Part shown: in pieces, positions 1 through 5,221 of the stretch
How positions within the stretch are numbered: position 1 is the stretch's first letter
How the letters are laid out: each line of letters begins with the position of its first letter
Origin: a bacterium
Lineage (GTDB): Bacteria > Patescibacteriota > Minisyncoccia > Moranbacterales > DUUL01
NCBI GenBank assembly: GCA_030641245.1
Contig: DAOWHU010000076.1
Location: 1 to 8,674, forward strand
Direction: 5' to 3'
DNA: 8,674 nt
The notes under the pieces: generated by a model
Told to the model about the DNA's origin: nothing
Database searches by the model: none
Seen by the model: only the letters and a program-made list of their open reading frames with translations
Position numbers and translations under genes: made by a program

Positions 1-692
1 AAACCGGCAATAGCAATGTAGCCACTAATAAAAGCAAAGAAGATGGCTAATATTTCAACAACGCCGGTGTTCAAATTCAAGAAATCTTCAAACTTATAGA
101 TTGCTGCTCCGAAAATAATCGGGGTAGCCATCAAAAAAGAAAATCGGGCAGCACTTTTTCGATCTAATCCCATTTGTAATCCAGCTGTTATCGTTATTCC
201 AGAACGAGAAGTTCCAGGAATAATAGCGATAGCTTGAGCTATCCCGATCCAAGCAGCCTCCTTAAGAGAAATTTGTTTTTCATTTTTTTTCTTTTTTCCA
301 ATCTTGTCAAAATAGAATAACCAAAAACCAAAAAATACCAAAGTAAAAGCTACTATCAAAGGATTCCTAAGAGCAATCTCGGCTAAATCATTCAAAAAAA
401 ATCCTGCCAACGCTCCGGGAATACTGGCTACAACTAAATACCATAGAAAATTTTGAGAATATTGACTTTTCTTCCCAGTTAAAGCCGACTGAAAAATATT
501 TAGCCAATCTTTTCTGAAATATAGAACCACTGCCAAAAGAGTTCCGAAATGTAAAGCCACATCCAAAGACAAACCTTGATACTCCCAATCAAAAAACCAG
601 GGGATCAGAACCAAGTGACCTGAAGATGAAATTGGCAAAAACTCGGTTAGGCCCTGAATTACTCCTAATAATGATAGTTGAATGAAATTCAT
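1..692 (-). CDS. uppP: Undecaprenyl-diphosphatase UppP/BacA, C-terminus cut off by window edge
   Basis: This integral membrane enzyme dephosphorylates undecaprenyl pyrophosphate to undecaprenyl phosphate, recycling the lipid carrier of peptidoglycan precursors. The first 230 residues are visible; the family is usually about 260-280 residues, so some 30-50 are missing beyond base 1. Both family signatures are present: the (E/Q)xxxE motif as Q13-GLT-E17 inside QGLTEFLPISSSGH (13-26), and PGxSRSxxT as PGTSRSGIT (159-167) with R163. H48 lies in a conserved ALHFGT context. Hydrophobic segments occur at about 45-60, 83-100, 110-128, 148-160, 185-198 and 211-230, and a lysine-rich cytoplasmic-type loop sits at 130-140. 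The chosen ATG gives the canonical MNFIQ..LLGVIQGLTEFLP beginning; only a weak GAG stands upstream as a ribosome site. No convincing promoter is seen. The upstream gap carries inverted repeats. With murG and a wall hydrolase nearby, it fits a loose cell-wall neighbourhood. Identity is very secure. Confidence 0.96.
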   Translation of the reverse strand, partial: MNFIQLSLLGVIQGLTEFLPISSSGHLVLIPWFFDWEYQGLSLDVALHFGTLLAVVLYFRKDWLNIFQSALTGKKSQYSQNFLWYLVVASIPGALAGFFLNDLAEIALRNPLIVAFTLVFFGFWLFYFDKIGKKKKNEKQISLKEAAWIGIAQAIAIIPGTSRSGITITAGLQMGLDRKSAARFSFLMATPIIFGAAIYKFEDFLNLNTGVVEILAIFFAFISGYIAIAG

Positions 693-737
693 AAACACTC
701 AAAAATATTTAAGTAAGATAATTTTCTCGTAAATCCC

Positions 738-866
738 AAGATACAAGGATACAAGATACAAACAAATTATAAATCCCGAATGAAAAACCTTCGGTTTTTC
801 TGTTTTTAATTTAAGTCTTTTAATCTGAGATTTGTTTGTTTCTTGTGTCCTTGTTACTTGTATCTT
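738..866. repeat. Imperfect inverted repeat with tandem GATACAAG-type words
   Basis: The left arm (738-767) is made of near-tandem 8-mers, GATACAAG GATACAAG ATACAAAC. The right arm (830-866), read on the opposite strand, begins AAGATACAAG and ends ACAAACAAAT, matching both ends of the left arm with a few extra bases in the middle. Between the arms is a compact perfect hairpin at 782-800: 8-bp stem GAAAAACC/GGTTTTTC around TTC. On the minus strand this hairpin could act as a weak terminator for the upstream hydrolase gene, but it is not followed by a T-tract. A 70-codon open frame (699-911, minus) across this region looks like repeat read-through and is not called a gene. The element fills most of the 199-base gap between the hydrolase gene and uppP. 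Confidence 0.75.
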
Positions 867-899
867 ACCTCTAAACAAAATTTCATTTTGTTTAGAGGT
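867..899 (-). terminator. Perfect 15-bp hairpin overlapping the hydrolase gene stop codon (terminator-like)
   Basis: ACCTCTAAACAAAAT (867-881) and ATTTTGTTTAGAGGT (885-899) are exact reverse complements separated by the triplet TTC. On the minus strand the first stem arm begins in the last two codons of the upstream gene and includes its TAA stop (892-894). No T-run follows, so it is not a textbook intrinsic terminator; it may instead stabilise the mRNA 3' end. It directly abuts the larger repeat at 738-866. The structure is certain; the role is inferred. Confidence 0.6.
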
Positions 900-2274
900 C
901 ATCATATCCATCTTTTAGATTCTGGATAGCTGGCGCATAATTAGTTAAAGCGTAACAAGACCAACCTAGATATTTCATAGCCGCATAATCTTCCCAATCC
1001 ACATATTTCTTTTTATCGTCACAAGGATTGGTTATCCGAACATCACCACTTTTATCCGCTCCATCATTTTTCAATTTAATAGCCATCGCCATTACTCCAT
1101 CAAACAAATCCCAAGGATCAGGTGGATTATTTCCAGTAACACTGGCAATCTTGTCTTCATAACCTCTCCAAGTATCTGACATAAATTGAGCCACTCCCAT
1201 CGCTCCACCCGTTCCCACGTAACTAGAAGGATTACAGGAAACTTTTTTCTTATCTTCATCATAGCCAAGCTCGTCTACAATTTCTTCAAAAATACTCTTT
1301 CGCCATTTCATTGTGTCGTAAGAAGACTTGCTCAACCGACCATCTTTATAAGCTTTTTTGGCGCCAGCTTTTACCTCGTCATAAGTACAACCTCCAGTAT
1401 ACTTTCCTAAACCAGATTCCATCGAAAGCATTCCGAACAAAAACCCTTTACTGACCCCAGTCTTTTTGTTGGCATATTTAATGGCGTCTTTAATATCATC
1501 TGTGTCGTATCCTTCGCCCAATAACGCTGATAATTCAGTTTTCAATTTAGAAATTTTGCTTTTCACTTCGCTAATCGAAGATTTGGTTCTTTGCAAAATT
1601 ACTTGCTTTTGATTCTCTTGATAAACTAAATGTTGTTTTTGACTTTCCTGAGTTTCTAGGACTTCTTCTCTTTCTTCTTTTTGCTCCTCAATTGTTTCTT
1701 TTTCTTTTTCGACTTCATCTTTTTCTTCCTCGATCACATTCAGAGCATCTCTAATTTTTGTTTGAAAATCTTCAAAACTTTCGATCTCCCTCAAATAATC
1801 CCCCAGATCCCGCTTGAAATCAAAAGTGACTAAACCAATTTCCAAGCTATTTCTCCTGAAAAGTCTCAGGTACTCAGCAATTATCTGCTGTTTAAAACGA
1901 ATATTCTCTTCCTTGGTTTTAATATTTTCTTTTTTATTACCGATCTCTTCCTCATATCCTTCAATGGTCAAATTTGTCTTTTGAATAGCCGTCTGAGTAC
2001 TATATATATCTCGATTTACGGCGTCGATTTCACTCTCCGTTTTTGCCTGTTCTTTCTCCAAATCCTCCAAATCTTCTTCTTGTTTTTCAATATCATCATT
2101 AATCTCTCCTTCATCATCAGCAGCTTGAATAAAGCCAACGTTAAAAACAAAGAAAGCTAGAAAGACAACCAGAAAAAACTTCAAAAATAAAACCACGCCG
2201 TCATCGTTAAGCGTGATCTTATTAACCTTCTTATTCAAATTTAGAGTTGATTTATTTTTGTTTGTTTTTTCCAT
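892..2274 (-). CDS. Secreted coiled-coil protein with C-terminal lytic-transglycosylase-like (SLT) domain
   Basis: Predicted exported peptidoglycan hydrolase of 460 residues. Residues 1-25 are a Lys/Asn-rich cytoplasmic stretch. Residues 26-50 form a hydrophobic signal or anchor segment ending FIQA-AD, which resembles a signal-peptidase site. Residues about 55-250 are Glu/Lys-rich coiled coil, broken near 135-175 (YLRLFRRNS...IESFEDF) in a way that recalls the hairpin of PcsB/CwlO/EnvC-type proteins. Residues about 262-457 look like a lysozyme-fold transglycosylase: E286 in SMESGLGKY is the likely catalytic acid, GAMGVAQFMSDTW (357-369) matches the family GxMGxxQFxPxTW motif, and PWDLFDGVMAMA (387-398) and AAMKYLGW (431-438) follow. 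Four cysteines (296, 347, 418, 440) occur only in this domain and could form disulfides outside the cell. In the family such enzymes cleave MurNAc-GlcNAc bonds. AGG stands 5 bases before the ATG. The exact subfamily is uncertain; an inactive or differently acting wall protein is possible. Confidence 0.85.
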   Translation of the reverse strand: MEKTNKNKSTLNLNKKVNKITLNDDGVVLFLKFFLVVFLAFFVFNVGFIQAADDEGEINDDIEKQEEDLEDLEKEQAKTESEIDAVNRDIYSTQTAIQKTNLTIEGYEEEIGNKKENIKTKEENIRFKQQIIAEYLRLFRRNSLEIGLVTFDFKRDLGDYLREIESFEDFQTKIRDALNVIEEEKDEVEKEKETIEEQKEEREEVLETQESQKQHLVYQENQKQVILQRTKSSISEVKSKISKLKTELSALLGEGYDTDDIKDAIKYANKKTGVSKGFLFGMLSMESGLGKYTGGCTYDEVKAGAKKAYKDGRLSKSSYDTMKWRKSIFEEIVDELGYDEDKKKVSCNPSSYVGTGGAMGVAQFMSDTWRGYEDKIASVTGNNPPDPWDLFDGVMAMAIKLKNDGADKSGDVRITNPCDDKKKYVDWEDYAAMKYLGWSCYALTNYAPAIQNLKDGYDDL

Positions 2275-2318
2275 TTATACCTGTTTACGAAATCATTTTT
2301 CGACAGAAAAACTGCCTA

Positions 2319-2478
2319 GGGACTGTTTCCAAGCTCGCTTTTCGAACTAAGTTTATAAATTTTAAGCGAAACGTAGTTAAGGAAAGTTTGTAAATATGGT
2401 TTATTTGTAAACTTTACGAAACAAGTTGTAGCTAAAATTTATAAATTTAGACGAAAATTGGAGTTTGAAAACAGTCCC
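2319..2478. repeat. 160-base near-palindrome (long imperfect inverted repeat, MITE-like)
   Basis: The ends match exactly as inverted copies: GGGACTGTTT at 2319-2328 against AAACAGTCCC at 2469-2478. Inner blocks also match across the centre near 2398: CAA.CTC, TTTTCG, a perfect 13-mer TTTATAAATTTTA (2352-2364 on the left arm) and AAAGTTT..AAATA. Several arm differences are transitions, some of which would still allow G-U pairs in RNA. The element fills most of the gap between bL25 and the hydrolase gene. It has no coding capacity and no clear flanking target-site duplication that I can see. Transcribed from either strand it would form a long hairpin and could end or insulate transcription. Its origin as a mobile repeat is inference. 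Confidence 0.82.
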
Positions 2479-2501
2479 AAACAACCCCGACTAAATACAA
2501 A

Positions 2502-3230
2502 CTATTCTTTTTTGTCTTCCTTTTTGTTTTCAGTTTCTTCAGCTTTAGGTTTATCAACACCGTTTTCAGGTTCTTCAGCTTCACTTTCGTCTCCTTCTTC
2601 AGTCTCACCATCTTTTTCAACTTCAACTTTATCAACATCCATCTCAATTTTTTCATCTAATTTCTCAAGCTCCTCAGTAGTTCGAGGTCTAGCTATAGAA
2701 ACCACAACCGTATCTGGTCCTGTAATCACTTCTATCTCTTCTGGAATTTTTAAATCTTTAACATAAAAAGAATCTTCGATTTCCTTCAGCCCAGCCAGAT
2801 CAACTTCTATCTCACCAACCAAATGTCGAGGAAAGCATCTGACTTCCAAAGCAGGGGTGTTCTTGACCAGAACCCCGCCTTGTTCTTTGACTCCAGGAGC
2901 CTCGTTGATAAAGCTAAGTTTAACGGTTGCATCAATTTTTTCGCCCATCTTAACTTTGTATAGATCAAGATGCACGCACCTATCAGTAAGCCCATGATAT
3001 TGAATATCATAAAACAAAACTGAATATTCATTTTTATCACCTTCAATTTCCAAATCAATCAAAGTACTTCTTCCGGCTTCCTTGTAAACTCGATCAAAGT
3101 CTTGCAAGCGAACCCAGACTATTTTATTCTCTTTCAATTCTGGTCCATAAACAACGCCTTTTATCCAATCGCTAAAATCGCCTTCTTCTTTAAGAACTCG
3201 GGGTTTAGCCTTTAAAACTATTTTTTTCAT
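2502..3230 (-). CDS. rplY: Ribosomal protein bL25, long TL5/Ctc form
   Basis: This 242-residue protein is the 5S rRNA-binding large-subunit protein bL25 in its two-domain TL5/Ctc version. Residues about 3-92 form the N-terminal 5S-binding domain, ending in YDIQYHGLTDRCVHLDLYKV (74-93), equivalent to the family's V.H.DP.T....HVDF.RV stretch. Residues about 97-180 form the C-terminal beta domain, with INEAPGVKEQGGVL (108-121), LEVRCFP (128-134), IEVDLAGL (141-148) and VKDLKIPEEIEVITGPDTVVVSI (157-179). Residues 185-242 form a highly charged, Glu/Lys-rich tail of low complexity, a common and variable addition in this family. The gene starts 8 bases after the zinc-ribbon gene stops and no promoter is seen between them, so the two are probably co-transcribed. 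No strong Shine-Dalgarno precedes the ATG. The family call is secure; the role of the tail is unknown. Confidence 0.95.
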   Translation of the reverse strand: MKKIVLKAKPRVLKEEGDFSDWIKGVVYGPELKENKIVWVRLQDFDRVYKEAGRSTLIDLEIEGDKNEYSVLFYDIQYHGLTDRCVHLDLYKVKMGEKIDATVKLSFINEAPGVKEQGGVLVKNTPALEVRCFPRHLVGEIEVDLAGLKEIEDSFYVKDLKIPEEIEVITGPDTVVVSIARPRTTEELEKLDEKIEMDVDKVEVEKDGETEEGDESEAEEPENGVDKPKAEETENKKEDKKE

Positions 3231-3238
3231 TATTCTGT

Positions 3239-3526
3239 TTATTTAACTTGATTATACAAATCCAAAACTTCATTAAGTGAAATCGGCTCTCTTCTTAAAA
3301 CATTACAAGCTTCTTCATAATCCAAGTCAGTCAAAATTCCCAAAGTAACCATATTATCATTATTTTGGAGACTTTTTTTAATAACTGCCAAAGAAGCGCT
3401 CTGACAAAAATCACAATTAACGTGAACTAGCATAGCGTCTTTCTTGTTTTGAACTACTTTAATGCTCTGCTTGCCATATTTTTTACCGCAAATAGAGCAA
3501 TTCATCAGAAGATTAACTTCATTCAT
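3239..3526 (-). CDS. Small zinc-ribbon-like protein of unknown function, upstream of bL25
   Basis: I do not recognise a named family. The 95-residue frame has two cysteine pairs, C10-SI-C13 and C38-DF-C41, with H35 just before the second (HVNCDFC), so a single zinc-binding knuckle or ribbon is likely. A second half, residues about 58-95 (NMVTLGILTDLDYEEACNVL..EPISLNEVLDLYNQVK), looks like a short helical domain of the kind seen in small conserved CPR proteins. It lies 8 bases before rplY on the same strand, so it probably shares its mRNA and may be tied to ribosome function. Two starts are possible: M1 at 3526 or M8 at 3505 (MNCSICGKK). A sigma70-like promoter just upstream puts the expected transcription start almost at the M1 codon, so M1 would be translated without a leader while M8 would have a leader of about 20 bases. 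Real gene: likely. Function: unknown. Confidence 0.8.
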   Translation of the reverse strand: MNEVNLLMNCSICGKKYGKQSIKVVQNKKDAMLVHVNCDFCQSASLAVIKKSLQNNDNMVTLGILTDLDYEEACNVLRREPISLNEVLDLYNQVK

Positions 3527-3533
3527 AAGCTTG

Positions 3534-3562
3534 ATTCTAACAATTATTTGTTAATCAGTCAA
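3534..3562 (-). promoter_or_regulatory. Predicted sigma70-type promoter for the zinc-ribbon/rplY unit
   Basis: Read on the minus strand, TTGACT (3557-3562) and TAGAAT (3534-3539) are separated by exactly 17 bases; each differs from consensus by one base. The expected transcription start is near 3527, next to the ATG at 3526. This implies a leaderless mRNA or use of the internal ATG at 3505. Confidence 0.6.
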
Positions 3563-3571
3563 TAAGATCGT

Positions 3572-3662
3572 AGTTTGTAAAGCTCATAAAGTTTGTAAAA
3601 TAAAAAGTGTTTAGAATCGAATGGTCTCTCTCTACTTTGCGAACTTTTCACTTTGCGAACTT
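3572..3662. repeat. Inverted repeat with duplicated words in both arms
   Basis: The left arm has AGTTTGTAAA twice (3572-3581, 3590-3599; period 18). The right arm has ACTTTGCGAACTT twice, exactly (3634-3646, 3650-3662; period 16). The right-arm word read on the opposite strand, AAGTTCGCAAAGT, differs from the left-arm word mainly by C/T changes, so the arms can pair. The 12-mer AAAGTTTGTAAA at 3588-3599 is also found at 2383-2394 in the long palindrome. The element lies directly after the murG stop codon, where no classic terminator is seen, and may serve as its transcript end. Confidence 0.72.
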
Positions 3663-3668
3663 CTTTAA

Positions 3669-4787
3669 CTAATTCCCCGAAATTTCCATTATTTTTTCCG
3701 CTAATATTTCCACCGACTTCGGATAATAAAACTTCTCAATATTTTGGGCTAAAGTCAATTTATAATCACGGCTAAAAGCGATCCTGTCCAAATAACGCAT
3801 CAACATACTTTGATTAAAATTTCCCTCCTCCAAAACAACCGCGGCTTTCTCTCGAGACAACTCAAAGGCGTTCATTCTTTGATGATTATTAGCACTTCTG
3901 GTTATTGGTACTAAAATAGTAGCCTTTCTATTAGCTGCCAATTCGGCAATGGAAGTGGCTCCGGCTCGTGAAACAACCACATCCGCTAAGGCTAGAATAT
4001 CCCCCAATTCCTTCCCAATAAAAGCGACCGGGTAATAATCGCTATGTCCTATTTTATACCCTTTGCCTTGCGCTAAACTTTTGATTATCTCAAAATGGTT
4101 TGCTCCTGTTTGATGAATAATTTGAAATTTGCTGGTTAACTTTTTTAAAGAATTGATGACTGTCTCATTAATAGCAAAGGCTCCTTGAGATCCACCTAAA
4201 AATAGAATTACTGGTTTAATTTCCTTCTTCATTCCTAAAAATTCGCGCGCTCTGTCCTTGTTGCCTCCAATCGAATCTGCTTTAACCGGAATACCAGCAA
4301 AAAAAACTTTTTTTTCTGGAAAATAGCGTTTGGCTTTTTCAAAATTAATCCCAACCGCGTCCGCAATGGATCCTAAGATTTTGTTAGCAATTCCTGGAAC
4401 AGCGTCTGATTCGTGAATGATTACTGGAATCCGATAAATTTTAGCGGCCAAAACCACTGGGACTGAAGCAAAGCCTCCCTTAGCAAAAACCATATCTGGC
4501 ATAAAAACTAATAAATGCCAAAGAGATTGAAGAAGGCCGACTGGAATTTTTAAAGAATCCGTAAAATATTTTAAAGAAAAATAGCGTCTCAATTTACCAC
4601 ATAAAATATTCTTTTGAGGAATCTTATTCTCAACCATCAAATTATCCTCCAAGTCGCCCCTAGGACCGATAAAAAGAAACTCAAAGTTATTCTCCCCGTA
4701 ATTTTTCTTCAAATACTGTACAACTGTTACCAATGGGAAAATATGTCCACCCGAAAAACCACCGCACAAAACAATTCTTTTTGCCAT
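3669..4787 (-). CDS. murG: MurG, lipid II synthase (UDP-GlcNAc:lipid I N-acetylglucosaminyltransferase)
   Basis: MurG transfers GlcNAc from UDP-GlcNAc to lipid I at the inner face of the membrane, giving lipid II. The 372-residue length is normal. The N-terminal domain shows the glycine-rich loop GGFSGGH (9-15), KGGFASVP (103-110) and HESD (125-128, where most MurG proteins have HEQN). AGIPV (164-168) stands where GNPV is usual. The C-terminal UDP-GlcNAc domain shows LFLGGSQGA (196-203), the donor-site stretch SRAGATSIAEL (273-283) and HQRMNA (302-307). Hydrophobic and basic residues around 68-95 fit the membrane-associating patch. An AGGA ribosome site (4796-4799) lies 8 bases before the ATG, and a sigma70-like promoter lies about 40 bases upstream. 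It is a single-gene unit here, away from the usual mur/fts cluster. Identity is very secure. Confidence 0.97.
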   Translation of the reverse strand: MAKRIVLCGGFSGGHIFPLVTVVQYLKKNYGENNFEFLFIGPRGDLEDNLMVENKIPQKNILCGKLRRYFSLKYFTDSLKIPVGLLQSLWHLLVFMPDMVFAKGGFASVPVVLAAKIYRIPVIIHESDAVPGIANKILGSIADAVGINFEKAKRYFPEKKVFFAGIPVKADSIGGNKDRAREFLGMKKEIKPVILFLGGSQGAFAINETVINSLKKLTSKFQIIHQTGANHFEIIKSLAQGKGYKIGHSDYYPVAFIGKELGDILALADVVVSRAGATSIAELAANRKATILVPITRSANNHQRMNAFELSREKAAVVLEEGNFNQSMLMRYLDRIAFSRDYKLTLAQNIEKFYYPKSVEILAEKIMEISGN

Positions 4788-4795
4788 TTAACTAT

Positions 4796-4799
4796 TCCT
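4796..4799 (-). promoter_or_regulatory. murG ribosome binding site
   Basis: AGGA on the minus strand, 8 bases before the murG ATG. It is the clearest Shine-Dalgarno match in the window; the other genes have only weak matches or none. Confidence 0.6.
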
Positions 4800-4823
4800 A
4801 ATAATTTATTCTCTTCTTTATAG

Positions 4824-4852
4824 ATTTTAGCATTTAGTAGAGAATCTAGCAA
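4824..4852 (-). promoter_or_regulatory. Predicted sigma70-type promoter for murG
   Basis: On the minus strand, TTGCTA (4847-4852) and TAAAAT (4824-4829) are 17 bases apart. The -10 box is one base off consensus and the -35 box two. The expected start near 4817 gives a leader of about 30 bases containing the AGGA ribosome site. The tuf terminator upstream supports a separate unit. Confidence 0.55.
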
Positions 4853-4857
4853 ACGGG

Positions 4858-4978
4858 TTTAGTATACAGTATACAGCATCTAGTATTGAGTATTTAGTAT
4901 CATGCCTCCTCGGCAGACTAAAGTTTCATAGCAGTCATTACAGTGTACACTATGATGTACACTACAATTTATACTAAA
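4858..4978. repeat. Inverted repeat with TAGTAT/GTATAC and TGTACACTA words
   Basis: The ends are exact inverted copies: TTTAGTATA (4858-4866) and TATACTAAA (4970-4978). The left arm repeats TAGTAT-like words (TAGTATACAG, TATACAGCATC, TAGTATTGAG, TTTAGTAT). The right arm holds TGTACACTA twice at a 12-base period (4944-4952, 4956-4964), the first inside the perfect palindrome AGTGTACACT (4942-4951). A small TGCC/GGCA hairpin (about 4903-4915) sits toward the centre. No open frame is credible here. The element separates the tuf terminator from the murG promoter. The stretch 4988-5040 beyond it holds nothing else I can assign. Confidence 0.7.
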
Positions 4979-5040
4979 TTGAAAACCGAATTTTAAGCTA
5001 CAGTCGTAAATTAAAGCTTGACAAAAAGTATCTGAATATA

Positions 5041-5071
5041 AAACGAAAACAGCCTCCCGGTAAGGGAGGCT
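5041..5071 (-). terminator. Intrinsic (Rho-independent) terminator of tuf
   Basis: On the minus strand the perfect 8-bp GC-rich stem AGCCTCCC/GGGAGGCT (5064-5071 with 5051-5058) and 5-base loop TTACC are followed by GTTTTCGTTTTAT, a T-rich tract. It lies about 150 bases after the tuf stop and is the only textbook terminator in the window. Confidence 0.88.
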
Positions 5072-5092
5072 ATTTAAAAAGTATAAACATGA

Positions 5093-5212
5093 GAGCTTAT
5101 TCGATTAAGTGTAATTCGAGGAAAATCTGAGCACCGAGCAAGATGAACTTAATGGTCCATCAAGCGAGTAGCGGAAGATTTTACAAAGAAGTACGCCAAG
5201 CGAATAAGGCTC
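5093..5212. repeat. Imperfect inverted repeat in the tuf 3' untranslated region
   Basis: GAGCTTATTCG (5093-5103) pairs with CGAATAAGGCTC (5201-5212) with one bulged base. AAAATCT (5122-5128) pairs in register with AGATTTT (5176-5182). GATG/CATC (5142-5145 with 5158-5161) can close the tip. It begins about 10 bases after the tuf stop codon and ends before the terminator, so it would be transcribed as a long hairpin in the tuf mRNA 3' end. It could protect the mRNA from exonucleases, be processed to a small RNA, or simply be a REP-like repeat. It has no tRNA-like motifs. Confidence 0.62.
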
Positions 5213-5221
5213 AATCAATAA

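Noticed and set aside
699..911. A 70-codon minus-strand open frame after the hydrolase gene
   Set aside because: It runs through the GATACAAG repeat and both hairpins, overlaps the end of the hydrolase gene, has no ribosome site and encodes no recognisable protein.
2275..2281. TATAAA just before the hydrolase start as a -10 box
   Set aside because: It overlaps the ATG, and no -35-like hexamer stands at the right distance; chance in AT-rich sequence is more likely.
2458..2766. A 102-codon plus-strand frame rich in serine
   Set aside because: It is the antisense shadow of the Glu/Lys-rich bL25 tail, whose codons read as Ser/Phe on the other strand.
5018..5044. A plus-strand TTGACA followed by TATAAA
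   Set aside because: The spacing is only 13 bases (15 to the alternative TAAAAC), and no plus-strand gene or RNA lies downstream.
5072..5221. Possible tRNA or other known structured RNA after tuf
   Set aside because: There is no T-loop GGTTCGAATCC-like motif, no acceptor-stem/anticodon layout and no known RNA family signature; only an imperfect hairpin is supported.
693..5221. CRISPR array suspected from the repeated words between genes
   Set aside because: The repeats are short, degenerate, tandem and inverted, with no regular spacers of about 30 bases and no cas genes in the window.
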